NCBI GenBank assembly: GCA_029561345.1
Contig: JAKQJC010000031.1
Span: 1 to 64,000, forward strand
DNA length: 64,000 nucleotides
From: Chloroflexota bacterium
GTDB taxonomy: Bacteria; Chloroflexota; Anaerolineae; Anaerolineales; Anaerolineaceae
Direction: 5' to 3'
Shown: positions 36,197 through 45,077 of the stretch, piece after piece
How positions within the stretch are numbered: the stretch's first letter is position 1
Layout: each line of letters starts with the position of its first letter
Position numbers and translations under genes: made by a program
Notes under the pieces: generated by a model
What the model was told of the DNA's origin: nothing
Database searches by the model: none
Seen by the model: the letters and a program-made list of their open reading frames with translations, nothing else

Positions 36197-36600
36197 AGTT
36201 ATCCCCAATTATCCACACTGTGGATAACTATTAGAAAACTGTGGATAACTGTGGGTAAATGTGGAAAACCTACCGCGTTTATCCACATTTTATTTAAACG
36301 CCCTTACCAATCAGCCCCAAATACGGGAGACAAATTCGAATCCCCGCCAGATATGGGGGTATGGCGATTTACCCCCAAAAAAGCCCTGAATCTTATTCGA
36401 ATCCTGTGGATAATTTATCCACAGCCACTTGGGCTCAAAGCAAGGAGTAAAACCCTATATATCAGGCAAAAAGATGCGAGTCATCCCGTATCTGGTGGTG
36501 GAAGGCATTTATCCACATATCCACAGACTCTACGAATACGACGATTCCATATATCTGTTATGAGGATAAAAATAATCCACACCCTGTTAACATGACAAAG
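36197..36600. other. oriC: Putative chromosomal replication origin (oriC)
   Basis: Seven perfect DnaA boxes TTATCCACA: plus strand at 36209, 36279, 36415, 36509; minus at 36219, 36240, 36405. Single-mismatch boxes lie at 36199, 36250, 36260, 36517 and 36573. AT-rich segments near 36284-36300 and 36548-36576 could unwind. No ORF of note occupies it. Six GANTC sites fall at 36338, 36388, 36399, 36478, 36526 and 36543. dnaN (16 kb) and parS (13 kb) are on the same side. Against it: gene orientation does not diverge cleanly here and dnaA is absent. Confidence 0.8.
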
Positions 36601-36615
36601 GTCGCCTTTAAAAAG

Positions 36616-36643
36616 TTGTCTTTATCCCTGCCTGAGCTATAAT
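36616..36643 (+). promoter_or_regulatory. Promoter of the GNAT gene
   Basis: TTGTCT, 16-bp spacer, TATAAT; 70 bp before the start codon. Confidence 0.6.
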
Positions 36644-36712
36644 TAAGAAGCGGATTATCCTCAAAGCAGGCATATCCGGTGAGTAGAAAACCATGAAGAG
36701 AGGAATAAATTC

Positions 36713-37147
36713 ATGATCACAATTCGACCTCCCCAAACCAAAGAAGATTTTAAAGGCTATTATGCCTTGCGCTTCGAGGTACTGCGCCATCAATACGGCC
36801 TGGCCAAGGGAACAGAAAAGGACGATTACGAACCCATCAGCCAGCATTTCATGGCTGTGGATGAAAAAGGGCAAATTGTTGGCGTGGTGAAATTGTTTGA
36901 GAAGGAACCCGGCGTGGCTCAGTTTTCCCATATGGCCGTCAAGCCCGAATTTCAGCGACAGGGCATCGGTCATATGCTGCTGGAAACGGTAGAGAAAAAG
37001 GCCCGCGAATTAGGCTTCAAGAAAATTGGCACCATGACTCGCCTGACGGCCACCAACTTCTATGAGAAATGCGGATATCATGTCGTTGGCTTTGAAATTG
37101 TGGCGTTTGGACGCATTCAACTGTGCTGGATGGAGAAAAACCTTTAA
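36713..37147 (+). CDS. GNAT family N-acetyltransferase
   Basis: 144 residues with the acetyl-CoA loop QRQGIGHMLL, preceded by the beta-strand FSHMAVKPEF and followed by TNFYEKCGYHVVG. It acetylates an unknown amine or protein. AGAGAGGAA lies just upstream of the ATG. Likely its own transcription unit, before spoVS. Confidence 0.85.
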   Translation: MITIRPPQTKEDFKGYYALRFEVLRHQYGLAKGTEKDDYEPISQHFMAVDEKGQIVGVVKLFEKEPGVAQFSHMAVKPEFQRQGIGHMLLETVEKKARELGFKKIGTMTRLTATNFYEKCGYHVVGFEIVAFGRIQLCWMEKNL

Positions 37148-37162
37148 AATAGCCGCTTCTGC

Positions 37163-37191
37163 TTGATTCTGGAAAAAGAATCCTGTACAAT
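37163..37191 (+). promoter_or_regulatory. Promoter of spoVS
   Basis: TTGATT, 17-bp spacer, TACAAT; 92 bp before the start codon, leaving an untranslated leader. Confidence 0.65.
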
Positions 37192-37282
37192 CTTTAAAAG
37201 CCGGACCATACGGTCGGTCTTTGACTGTAGCCAGTACCCCTGGGAAAAATGTAACGACCAATTCAACGAAGGGAGAAAGATT

Positions 37283-37543
37283 ATGGACGTCATCAAGGTA
37301 TCGGCAAACTCTCGCACTGCGGCTGTGGCAGGGGCCATTGCAGGAGTCATTCGTGAACAGAAACACGCAGAAGTGCAGGCTATTGGGGCCGGAGCTGTCA
37401 ATCAGGCCATCAAAGCGTTGGTGTTGGCCAAGGGCTATCTCGAAGGAGATGGTATTGCCATTGTGTGCGTGCCTGAATTTGTGGATGTGAATATTGATGA
37501 TAAGGTGCGCACGGCCATCAAGCTGATTATCGAACCCAAATAA
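37283..37543 (+). CDS. spoVS: Stage V sporulation protein S family (SpoVS/Alba-like)
   Basis: 86 residues from the ATG at 37283, behind GGGAG. The full-length match includes MDVIKVSANSRTAAVAGAIA and GAGAVNQAIKALVLAKGYL. The fold is Alba-like, suggesting nucleic-acid binding. The family occurs in many non-sporulating bacteria including Chloroflexota and Deinococcota, so the name does not imply spores. Confidence 0.95.
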   Translation: MDVIKVSANSRTAAVAGAIAGVIREQKHAEVQAIGAGAVNQAIKALVLAKGYLEGDGIAIVCVPEFVDVNIDDKVRTAIKLIIEPK

Positions 37544-37574
37544 GCCCCCAGCAGATTGAATTGCCAAAAATATT

Positions 37575-37610
37575 AAAGTCCCTGAAAACACTTTTCAGGG
37601 ACTTTCTGCT
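37575..37610. terminator. Bidirectional terminator between spoVS and the second kinase
   Basis: AAAGTCCCTGAAAA pairs with TTTTCAGGGACTTT; T-rich tracts follow on both strands. The two genes converge here. Confidence 0.88.
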
Positions 37611-37625
37611 TAAGCGGGCGGGCGA

Positions 37626-38288
37626 TCAGGGATGAGCGCCGTTCATTTCCTCGGCGGTAAAACTGACCTCATCCTTGCCGGTCAATTTTTCCTGAACCTT
37701 GCGCACCACCAGTTCCAGGTGGCGCGGCTGGGCCACAAAATCAATATCATCTGCCGGAATGGTCAGCACCGGACAGAGAGTGAACCTGCGGATCCAGTCT
37801 TCATATAACATGTTAAGCTGTTCGAGGTAAGCCGGGCTGATGCTGCGTTCATAATCGCGGCTGCGCAGCGCAATGCGGTGCTGCAGGGTGGGGGTGCTGG
37901 CGCGCAGGTAAATGACCAGATCGGGCGGTGGGAGAAATTCAATCAGGGTCTGATACAGATTGGTGTAGGTGTCAAAATCGCGCTGGCTGAGGTGGCCCTG
38001 GCGGTGGAGATTGGCAGCAAAAATTTCGGCGTCTTCGAACACGCTGCGGTCCTGAATGATGGAGCCGGGGTGACTCATCAACTGGCGCTGGGTGCGCAGG
38101 CGGTGCGAGAGGAAATAAATTTGCGAGTGAAAAGCCCAGGCCGGCATATCAGAGTAAAAATCGGCCAGGTAGGGATTGTTGGCCACCGGCTCGTAAAAGG
38201 GCTCAAAGCCCAGTCGCGCGCTGAGCAGTTCGGCCAGGGTGGATTTGCCCACCCCGATGTTTCCGGCAATGACAATGTATTTTTTCAT
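37626..38288 (-). CDS. Deoxynucleoside kinase family protein (paralogue 2)
   Basis: 220 residues. P-loop GNIGVGKS (9-16), substrate EPVANNPYLADFY, the catalytic D-R-S motif in IIQDRSVFEDAEIF and LID arginines in RIALRSRDYER. It resembles dGuo/dAdo kinases of the Lactobacillus and Bacillus pair. It retains the D-R-S motif that paralogue 1 has changed, so the two may differ in substrate. Confidence 0.9.
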   Translation of the reverse strand: MKKYIVIAGNIGVGKSTLAELLSARLGFEPFYEPVANNPYLADFYSDMPAWAFHSQIYFLSHRLRTQRQLMSHPGSIIQDRSVFEDAEIFAANLHRQGHLSQRDFDTYTNLYQTLIEFLPPPDLVIYLRASTPTLQHRIALRSRDYERSISPAYLEQLNMLYEDWIRRFTLCPVLTIPADDIDFVAQPRHLELVVRKVQEKLTGKDEVSFTAEEMNGAHP

Positions 38289-38380
38289 AAAGTGATTATA
38301 TCACCATCGCCTTGTTTGACTGGTTGGCAGGGCGTGCTCAGGCTGGCTGCGCACAGGTTATCTTCCCCTGTGTGCCTGCA

Positions 38381-38417
38381 AAGAAAAGCCGCCTGCCCTT
38401 TGATGCGAGGCAGGCGG
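38381..38417 (-). terminator. Intrinsic terminator of the terC operon
   Basis: On the minus strand CCGCCTGCC pairs with GGCAGGCGG and is followed by CTTTTCTTT. Confidence 0.8.
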
Positions 38418-38452
38418 TGTATTTAATGAAACGGAAGGCGGGCTGCGTTTTT

Positions 38453-39322
38453 CTACCCGGCTTTTTTGAGAGGTTTAAAAAGGTGGGCAATACCCCGGGC
38501 GATCAGGCCCAAAATAGCCGTGATGGGCAGCAGCAGCCAGTCGGCCAGCTCGTTGATCAGGGCGAAGCCCTGGGCCAGCCAGATCAGCACCGGGCGCAGC
38601 AGCTGCAGCGGTTTGAAATGTGCGTAGGCCAGGGTGAGCAGGATGGTGGTCATGGAAATGCCGAATTTCATCCAGTCGGTGATTTCCACCACGTGGAATT
38701 CTTCCAGCATCAGCTCGATGCCGATATTGAGCACCAGGATATAGGCCGCGGTTTTGAGAATGGGTTCCTTGCTGATCAGGAAGCTGAAAATGCCGGCGGC
38801 GAAGCGCATCAGTAAAATACCGATGGCTACGCCCAGCATTACCACCCACAACTGATCAGAAAGGGAAACCGCCGCCACCACGTTATCCAGGCTGAACACC
38901 AGGTCGGCCAGTTCCACCGTCAGCACCACGCCCCAGAAAGTTTTTTCTTTGGCAGTGCTCATTTCCGCTTCTTCATCCAGTTCTTCGTGACCCATGCCCA
39001 GGTTATCAAAGGCCAGCTTGATCAGGTAGAGGGCGCCGATGAACTTGAGCCAGGGGTTTTGCACCACGTAGCTGGCCAGAAACAGCATCAGACCGCGGCC
39101 CAGGTAGGCGCCCAACAAACCCACGCGCAGGGCGGCTTCGCGCTGGTTGCCCAGAATGCTGTGGAGCCGATCGCCAAGCTTTTTCAATGGACCAGGCCAG
39201 ATGATGGCCTGATCGGCGGGCAGCGGCAGCACCAGCGCGCCAAGAACAGCAGCGTTATCTATGGAAAGAATCCCTTCCAGGAAGATCAACTGGATGACGA
39301 TAACGAGAAACGATAAATCCAT
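38453..39322 (-). CDS. TerC family integral membrane protein
   Basis: 289 residues, about eight TM helices. The two family signatures LEGILSIDNAAVLG and VELADLVFSLDNVVAAVSL carry the acidic membrane residues. TerC/Alx/MeeF proteins export Mn2+ or load metal onto secreted enzymes. It begins 19 nt after a P-type cation ATPase gene on the same strand, an arrangement consistent with joint metal-ion handling. Confidence 0.88.
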   Translation of the reverse strand: MDLSFLVIVIQLIFLEGILSIDNAAVLGALVLPLPADQAIIWPGPLKKLGDRLHSILGNQREAALRVGLLGAYLGRGLMLFLASYVVQNPWLKFIGALYLIKLAFDNLGMGHEELDEEAEMSTAKEKTFWGVVLTVELADLVFSLDNVVAAVSLSDQLWVVMLGVAIGILLMRFAAGIFSFLISKEPILKTAAYILVLNIGIELMLEEFHVVEITDWMKFGISMTTILLTLAYAHFKPLQLLRPVLIWLAQGFALINELADWLLLPITAILGLIARGIAHLFKPLKKAG

Positions 39323-39341
39323 GCCTTGCGAACCTCAACTT

Positions 39342-42179
39342 TCAATCCTGGCCAGGTTTGTGTCCCAGGCCGTAGAAGAATTTGGTCAATTCTGCCGCCA
39401 CGTAAGGGATGAAGAACAGCGGAATGATTTCCACCCACTGCTGCCAGCCCAGGGACACTGTGTCGAAAATTCCTTGTAGAGGTCCAATATACACGACTGC
39501 AAGCACTAATACCAGTGAGGAAAGGACTGCCCAGTTCATCACTTTATTCTTAAAAATACCCATTTTGTGGACCAGGGTATATTCCGAGCGGGCTGTGTAA
39601 GCGCGCAAAATTTCTGCGAAGCTGAGGGTGACAAAGGCCATGGTTTCAGCGTAGAGAATATTATCCGGAAACTGCTGAAGGCCCCAATAGTAGGCCGCCA
39701 GCGTGGCGAAGGTTTTGGTGATGGTTTGCACCACAATGCCCACAGCCATGAAGCGGTTGATGATGGATTCCTTGGCCGGGCGGGGCTTCTGGCGCATGGT
39801 GTCGGGGTCGCCTTTTTCGGTGCCCAGGGCCAGGGCCGGGGCGCCATCGGTCACCAGGTTCAGCCACAGCAGCTGGATGGGGGTCAGCGGCGAAGTGCCG
39901 GAAATCAGGGTGGCAAGGAAAATGATGGCGATTTCCGCCGTGTTGCACGAAACCAGGAAGTAGACGAATTTACGGATATTGCTGTAAATGATGCGTCCCT
40001 GTTCCACCGCCGAGACGATGCTGGCATAGTTATCGTCAGTCAGCACCATATCTGCGGCGCCCTTGGCCACATCGGTGCCGGTGATGCCCATGGCCACGCC
40101 AATATCGGCGCGTTTAATGGCCGGGGCGTCGTTGACGCCGTCGCCGGTCATGGCCACCACCTGGTCATTGGCGCGCAGGGCATCCACAATGCGCATCTTG
40201 TGTTCGGGGCTCACGCGGGCGAAGACATCGGTAACCATCACTTCGGTCTTCATGGCTTCATCAGAGAGTTCATCCAGATCAGCGCCGGAGAGCACTTTGT
40301 GGCCGCTTTGCAGCAGGCCAATGGATCCTGCAATGGCGGCGGCCGTTTTGGGGTAATCGCCGGTGATCATCACGGTGCGGATGCCCGCGCCGCGGGCGGT
40401 TTCGAGCGCCGGCTTGACTTCCAGCCTGGGCGGGTCAATCATACCCAGCAGGCCGGCAAAGATGAGGTCTTGTTCCAGGTCTTCATGGCTGAGTTCTTCG
40501 GGCAAATGGTGGATCACTTTGAAGGCCACGCCCAAAACGCGCAGCGCCTGGCTGCTCATGGCATCGTTGGCGGCAGAAATTTTGGCGCGCGCCGCCTCAT
40601 CCAGCACGATGGCTTCCTTATCATTTAATGCCTGGTAATGGGTGCAGAGGTTCATCACCATATCCGGCGCGCCCTTCACTGCCACCACATAGCCGGTCCC
40701 CTTGTTGGTTTCATGGAAGGGTGAAATATCTTCGCTGCGCGGATCTTCCAGGGCATGAATGGTGATCATACGTTTGCGCACCGAATCAAAGGGGATCTCC
40801 TTGGTGCGCGGGTAAGCGCTGTTGAGGGATTCTGCTTCGGCGCCGGCTTTGACAGCCGCCACCACCAGAGCGCCTTCGGTCGGGTCGCCGATGATGCGGT
40901 AGGCACCGCCTTCTTCGCGCGGAGCTTCCAGTTCGGCATCGTTATTCAAAATGCCAACCCACAGGGCGGTGAGCACGCCGGGCAGGTCTTTGGCCAGGTG
41001 CACGGTTTTGCCATCCACCTGGAATTCACCGCGCGGGTTGTAACCGGTGCCGGTGACATTGACAAAGGTGTTATCCACCCAAACCTGGGTGACGGTCATC
41101 TCGTTTTGGGTCAGGGTGCCGGTCTTATCGGAGCAGATGACCGTGGCCGAACCCAGGGTTTCTACCGAGGAAAGGCGGCGAATGAGTGCATGGCGGCGCA
41201 CCATTTCGCGCATGCCCAGGGCCAGGCTGATGGTGACAATGGCCGGCAGGCCTTCGGGCACAGCCGCAATGGCCAGGCTGACCGCCACCATGAAGGTTTC
41301 CACCAGGGCGCTCTGGCTGCTGGTGGAAGTGATATCAAATCCGCCGCTCATCACCAGACGAACAATGCTCACCAGGAACACCAGACCGCAGACCGCCAAC
41401 GCGCCCCAGCCCAGCACCTTGCCGAGCTGATCCAGGCGGCGCTGCAGCGGGGTTTCTTCCTGTTCCACTTCCTGCAGCATGGTGGCAATTTGCCCAAGCT
41501 GGGTTTTCATCCCCGTATCCACCACCAGGCCGCGCCCGCGGCCGTAGGCGACCACGGTTCCCATGAAGACCATGTTTTTGCGGTCGCCAATGGTGGCATC
41601 TTCAGCCAGGATGGCGTTGGCGTTTTTCTGAATGGGCATGGATTCGCCGGTCAGAGCGGCTTCTTCCACGCGCAGGTTGACCGCCTCCAGCAGGCGCAGG
41701 TCGGCCGGGATGAAGTTTCCGGCCTCAAGGAAAACCACATCGCCCGGCACCAGCGAGCTGGCCGGAATGGACTTGCGGTGACCGTCGCGCAGCACCTGGG
41801 CCTCAGGCGCCGCCATTTTTTTCAGAGCGGCCAGAGCCTGTTCGGCGCGCTGTTCCTGCACCACGCCCAGCACGGCGTTCAATACCACAATGGCCAGAAT
41901 GGCCCCGGCTTCCACCCAGTCGCCCAGCAGCGCTGAGATGATGGATGCCACAATCAGAAGAATGATCACAAAACTTTTAAGCTGGTTATAGACCAGTTGC
42001 AGAAAACCCGGCCGCGGCGCTTCAAGCAGCTCATTTGACCCGTGAATCTCTTTTCGCCTGGCCACTTCGGCGTCCGTCAGGCCGCTATGAGCATTGACAT
42101 CCAGCGCTTTCAGCGCCGCTTCCGCCTCCATCGCATGCCAGATGCCGGGGGCTTTTTGCTTCTCTTCTATGGCGTTCAC
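39342..42179 (-). CDS. P-type cation-transporting ATPase (IIA, Ca2+/Mn2+ type)
   Basis: 945 residues: N-terminal cation ATPase domain, actuator TGES (ALTGESMP), phosphorylation site DKTGTLTQNEM, P-domain TGDGVNDAPAIKRADIG, and ten predicted TM helices. M4 has PEGLP, M5 NTAEIAIIF and M6 NLVTDGAPA, the pattern of SERCA-like Ca2+ pumps (PacL group), which may also carry Mn2+. The start is GTG with GGAGG 9 nt upstream. It leads the operon with terC and follows the glgC terminator. Confidence 0.93.
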   Translation of the reverse strand: MNAIEEKQKAPGIWHAMEAEAALKALDVNAHSGLTDAEVARRKEIHGSNELLEAPRPGFLQLVYNQLKSFVIILLIVASIISALLGDWVEAGAILAIVVLNAVLGVVQEQRAEQALAALKKMAAPEAQVLRDGHRKSIPASSLVPGDVVFLEAGNFIPADLRLLEAVNLRVEEAALTGESMPIQKNANAILAEDATIGDRKNMVFMGTVVAYGRGRGLVVDTGMKTQLGQIATMLQEVEQEETPLQRRLDQLGKVLGWGALAVCGLVFLVSIVRLVMSGGFDITSTSSQSALVETFMVAVSLAIAAVPEGLPAIVTISLALGMREMVRRHALIRRLSSVETLGSATVICSDKTGTLTQNEMTVTQVWVDNTFVNVTGTGYNPRGEFQVDGKTVHLAKDLPGVLTALWVGILNNDAELEAPREEGGAYRIIGDPTEGALVVAAVKAGAEAESLNSAYPRTKEIPFDSVRKRMITIHALEDPRSEDISPFHETNKGTGYVVAVKGAPDMVMNLCTHYQALNDKEAIVLDEAARAKISAANDAMSSQALRVLGVAFKVIHHLPEELSHEDLEQDLIFAGLLGMIDPPRLEVKPALETARGAGIRTVMITGDYPKTAAAIAGSIGLLQSGHKVLSGADLDELSDEAMKTEVMVTDVFARVSPEHKMRIVDALRANDQVVAMTGDGVNDAPAIKRADIGVAMGITGTDVAKGAADMVLTDDNYASIVSAVEQGRIIYSNIRKFVYFLVSCNTAEIAIIFLATLISGTSPLTPIQLLWLNLVTDGAPALALGTEKGDPDTMRQKPRPAKESIINRFMAVGIVVQTITKTFATLAAYYWGLQQFPDNILYAETMAFVTLSFAEILRAYTARSEYTLVHKMGIFKNKVMNWAVLSSLVLVLAVVYIGPLQGIFDTVSLGWQQWVEIIPLFFIPYVAAELTKFFYGLGHKPGQD

Positions 42180-42202
42180 GATACAGCACCTCCAAAAAGA
42201 TT

Positions 42203-42248
42203 AAAAAAATACAACCAGAAAACCGCAGTTCAGGCCGCGATTTTCTGG
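42203..42248 (-). terminator. Intrinsic terminator of glgC
   Basis: On the minus strand CCAGAAAA-TCGC pairs with GCGG-TTTTCTGG and is followed by TTGTATTTTTTT. Confidence 0.85.
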
Positions 42249-42284
42249 CTGTTATTCATCACCAGAAGAAAGAAAACATGGGGG

Positions 42285-43547
42285 TCAACTGAAATCTGTC
42301 CCCGGGCCAATGTGCGTTCCGGCCGGCAGGATGGCATTTTTGGGCACCACCACAATGCCGTCGCGCACCACCCAGTCGTCGGTGTCAATATCGGTGCCGC
42401 GGGGGAATGGCTCAATGATGACGCCCGGACCAAGGCGGGCATTCTTGTCGATGATGGCGCCTGAAATCTGGCAGCCAGCGCCAATGCCCACCGGCGGAAG
42501 TAGCCCGTCGGTCTGGTAGTAGTCGGCACCCATGATGATGCTGTCTTTAATGCGCACTCCGGCGTTGATCTGGCTGCGCAGCCCGATCACCGAATGGGAG
42601 ATGTTGGCATTTTGAATGCAGCAGCCTTCAGCCAGCAGCACATCTTCGATGGAGCAGCTCTTGATCACAGAACCCGGCAGGTAGCGCGGGTGACTGTAGA
42701 TGGGGCGCTCGGGATCATAGAGATTGAAGGGCGCATCGGGTTCAGCCAGGGCCAGGTTGGTTTTATAGAAGGAGCGGATGGTTCCGATATCCTCCCAGTA
42801 GTCGTCAAAATCGTAGCCGACGACGTTGTAATTGCCAATGGCAAAGGGGATGACGTCGCCGCCGAAATCGTCAAAGGCGTATTCCGTCAGCAGTTTCACC
42901 AGCAGGTCGGTGCGGAACAGGTAAATGCCCATTGAGCCGAGGTAGGGGCGCTGCGGATCATCGCGGCTTACCAGGCTGGCCAACTGCATGGGGTCTTTGG
43001 GCTTTTCGGCAAAATCGGTGATCTTGCTGGTGGCCTTGTCGCGCTTGAGGATGCCAAAGCGCGAGGCTTCATCTTTATGCACCGGCTGCACAGCCACGGT
43101 GATATCGGCGTTGTGATCCCACTGGAATTTGGCCATGGCGGCGTAATCCATGCGGTACAGGTGGTCACCCGCCAGGATCAGGGTGTATTTGGTGCGGGTG
43201 GACTGGATTTCATAGAGCTGCTTGCGCACGGCGTCCGCCGTGCCCTGGTACCAGTCGGCGCTGTAGGGGGTCTGTTCGGCCGCCCAGATCTGCACCCAGC
43301 CGGTGTGGAAGGTGTCGAAATTGTAGGAGCGGGTGATGTGGCGGTGCAGGGAAACAGAATTGAATTGGGTCAGCACAGCGATGCGGTAAATGCCCGAATT
43401 GATGCAGTTGCTGATCGGAATATCAATCAGGCGGTACTTGCCCCCCATAGGCACGGCTGGTTTGGAGCGCATTTTGGTCAATGGGTAGAGGCGGCTCCCG
43501 CGGCCGCCGCCCAGGATGATGGATAGGATGTCGTTGACGCTACTCAT
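42285..43547 (-). CDS. glgC: Glucose-1-phosphate adenylyltransferase
   Basis: 420 residues. The nucleotidyltransferase core starts ILGGGRGSRLYPLT. KPAVPMGGKYRLIDIPISNC, the GTADAV substrate loop, DHLYRMDY and FAEKP are all as in ADP-glucose pyrophosphorylases. The C-terminal ~130 residues are a left-handed beta-helix with the regulatory site. It makes ADP-glucose for glycogen. No other glg gene is in the window. Confidence 0.95.
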   Translation of the reverse strand: MSSVNDILSIILGGGRGSRLYPLTKMRSKPAVPMGGKYRLIDIPISNCINSGIYRIAVLTQFNSVSLHRHITRSYNFDTFHTGWVQIWAAEQTPYSADWYQGTADAVRKQLYEIQSTRTKYTLILAGDHLYRMDYAAMAKFQWDHNADITVAVQPVHKDEASRFGILKRDKATSKITDFAEKPKDPMQLASLVSRDDPQRPYLGSMGIYLFRTDLLVKLLTEYAFDDFGGDVIPFAIGNYNVVGYDFDDYWEDIGTIRSFYKTNLALAEPDAPFNLYDPERPIYSHPRYLPGSVIKSCSIEDVLLAEGCCIQNANISHSVIGLRSQINAGVRIKDSIIMGADYYQTDGLLPPVGIGAGCQISGAIIDKNARLGPGVIIEPFPRGTDIDTDDWVVRDGIVVVPKNAILPAGTHIGPGTDFS

Positions 43548-43615
43548 AACCCTCTCCTTGCAAGAAAATGATATTTACAGTTGCTTCTTAAGCATAAATG
43601 CAAACCAAAACTGTG

Positions 43616-44383
43616 TCAATAAGAATCATCCTTAAAAGCGCTTCCGGGAGTCTTTTTTTGCTCCGGGCCGCTCAGGTTTTTCAAACCGGCGCGCAGCAGG
43701 TTGGTGGCCGCCTGCGGGCAGGCGCGCTCCATTTGCTCCACCCAGCCAGCAGCCAGCTTGCGCCGGGTGTGGTCGCTTTGCGGGCAGAGCGGCGGCGGGG
43801 TGGGAAAATCGCAGGCGCGGGCAAAGCGGCGCAGGTCTTTTTCGCGCGTCAGGCACAGCGGCCTGATCAGCCTCAGGGCGCCGTCGAAATAATCGCGGCT
43901 GGGCGCCATGCCCTCCACCAGCCCATGCTGGATGAGGTTCATCAGGGTAGTCTGCGCCAGGTCATCCGCGTGGTGGCCAAAGGCAATCACATTGCAGTCC
44001 AGGCGCTGCGCGGCTTCAAAAAGGGTGCGCCGGCGGTTCCAGGTGCAGCGCTGGCAGTTGAGCGGCGGCGTTTCGCCTTCAGGCAGGCGCAGGGGCGCAA
44101 AGAGCACCGGCACGCCGCTGGCGGCCAGCCAGGCTTCCAGCGGCGGATGGGGCGCGGCTGCCGGGCCCAGGGCATCGCCGAGCACATGGATGGCCGCCAG
44201 GGTGTAAGCCCCGGCAGACGAGCGCTGGCGCAGCTGCAGCAGGCGCAGCAGGCTCAGGCTGTCTTTGCCGCCCGAAACCGCCACCGCCACGCGGTCGCCG
44301 GGCTGGATCATCTGGTGGTCACGAATGGCCTGGTTGACGGTTTTGAGCAGCCAGTAAGCCTGGCGGTTGGGGTCAGAGGACAT
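43616..44383 (-). CDS. TtcA-like PP-loop tRNA-thiolation ATPase
   Basis: 255 residues. The ATP pyrophosphatase loop is AVSGGKDSLSLLRLL. A CQRC pair (LNCQRCTWNRRRTLF) and GHHADDLAQTTLMNL match the TtcA/TtuA family, which thiolates tRNA using an Fe-S cluster or sulfur carrier. The usual second CxxC near the N-terminus is not seen, so it is not a textbook TtcA. It lies 68 nt upstream of glgC on the same strand. Confidence 0.8.
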   Translation of the reverse strand: MSSDPNRQAYWLLKTVNQAIRDHQMIQPGDRVAVAVSGGKDSLSLLRLLQLRQRSSAGAYTLAAIHVLGDALGPAAAPHPPLEAWLAASGVPVLFAPLRLPEGETPPLNCQRCTWNRRRTLFEAAQRLDCNVIAFGHHADDLAQTTLMNLIQHGLVEGMAPSRDYFDGALRLIRPLCLTREKDLRRFARACDFPTPPPLCPQSDHTRRKLAAGWVEQMERACPQAATNLLRAGLKNLSGPEQKKTPGSAFKDDSY

Positions 44384-44459
44384 GCAAAAAATCTCCGGTT
44401 CAGGGGATGATGAATGGTTGTAAAATAGACATGATCATATTCTGCTTTGAGGAATAATC

Positions 44460-45077
44460 ATGATGCAACTTTTTTTTATCCGGCACGGCCAGAGCGAGGC
44501 CAACCTGCTGCACGAAGTTTCAAACCGCGGCTGGAAACACCCCCTCACCGAATTGGGCTTTCAGCAGGCGCGCAGCCTGGCGCAGGCCATGCAGGGCATC
44601 CAGCTTGCCCGCGTTTTTTCCAGCCCGGTGATGCGCGCCGTGCAGACGGCAGAAATCGCAGCAGCCGCCGCTGGGGTCCCTGTGGAGGTCACCGATGCCC
44701 TGCGGGAATACGACCTGGGCGTGCTGGAGGGCCGTTCTGATGAGGAAGCCTGGCGACTGTATGATGAAGAAGTGGCCGCCTGGATTGAGCGCCGCGACTG
44801 GGATTTCCGCGTCCCTGAGGGCGAAAGTTATAATGATATTCGCGCCCGTTTTGAGCCGTTCATCCAGGGCCTGGCGGCGCAGTACGGGCAAAGCGAGGCC
44901 GGCCTGGCGCTGGTGGGGCACGGCGGCACCTACCGCCTGATGCTGCCGCTGGTGCTGAAAAATATTGATTTTGATTTTGCTCTCGCCCATCCCATTACCA
45001 ACACCATGATCATCACCGCCTGCGCGGAGGGGTCCGGGCTGCGCTGCCAGCGCTGGGGCGATTTAGTCCTCGAGTGA
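44460..45077 (+). CDS. Histidine phosphatase family protein (phosphoglycerate-mutase-like)
   Basis: 205 residues. Catalytic RHG in FFIRHGQSEAN, second basic site in FSSPVMRAVQTAE and C-terminal His in LVGHGGTYRL. Likely a broad or small-molecule phosphatase such as a cobalamin- or sugar-phosphate phosphatase; the substrate is not predictable. TTTGAGGAATAATC precedes two adjacent ATGs (44460 and 44463). It overlaps the convergent small gene by 15 bp. Confidence 0.88.
   Translation: MMQLFFIRHGQSEANLLHEVSNRGWKHPLTELGFQQARSLAQAMQGIQLARVFSSPVMRAVQTAEIAAAAAGVPVEVTDALREYDLGVLEGRSDEEAWRLYDEEVAAWIERRDWDFRVPEGESYNDIRARFEPFIQGLAAQYGQSEAGLALVGHGGTYRLMLPLVLKNIDFDFALAHPITNTMIITACAEGSGLRCQRWGDLVLE

Noticed and set aside
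39567-41936. Long plus-strand ORFs opposite the P-type ATPase
   Set aside because: Shadows of a complete, motif-rich gene on the other strand.
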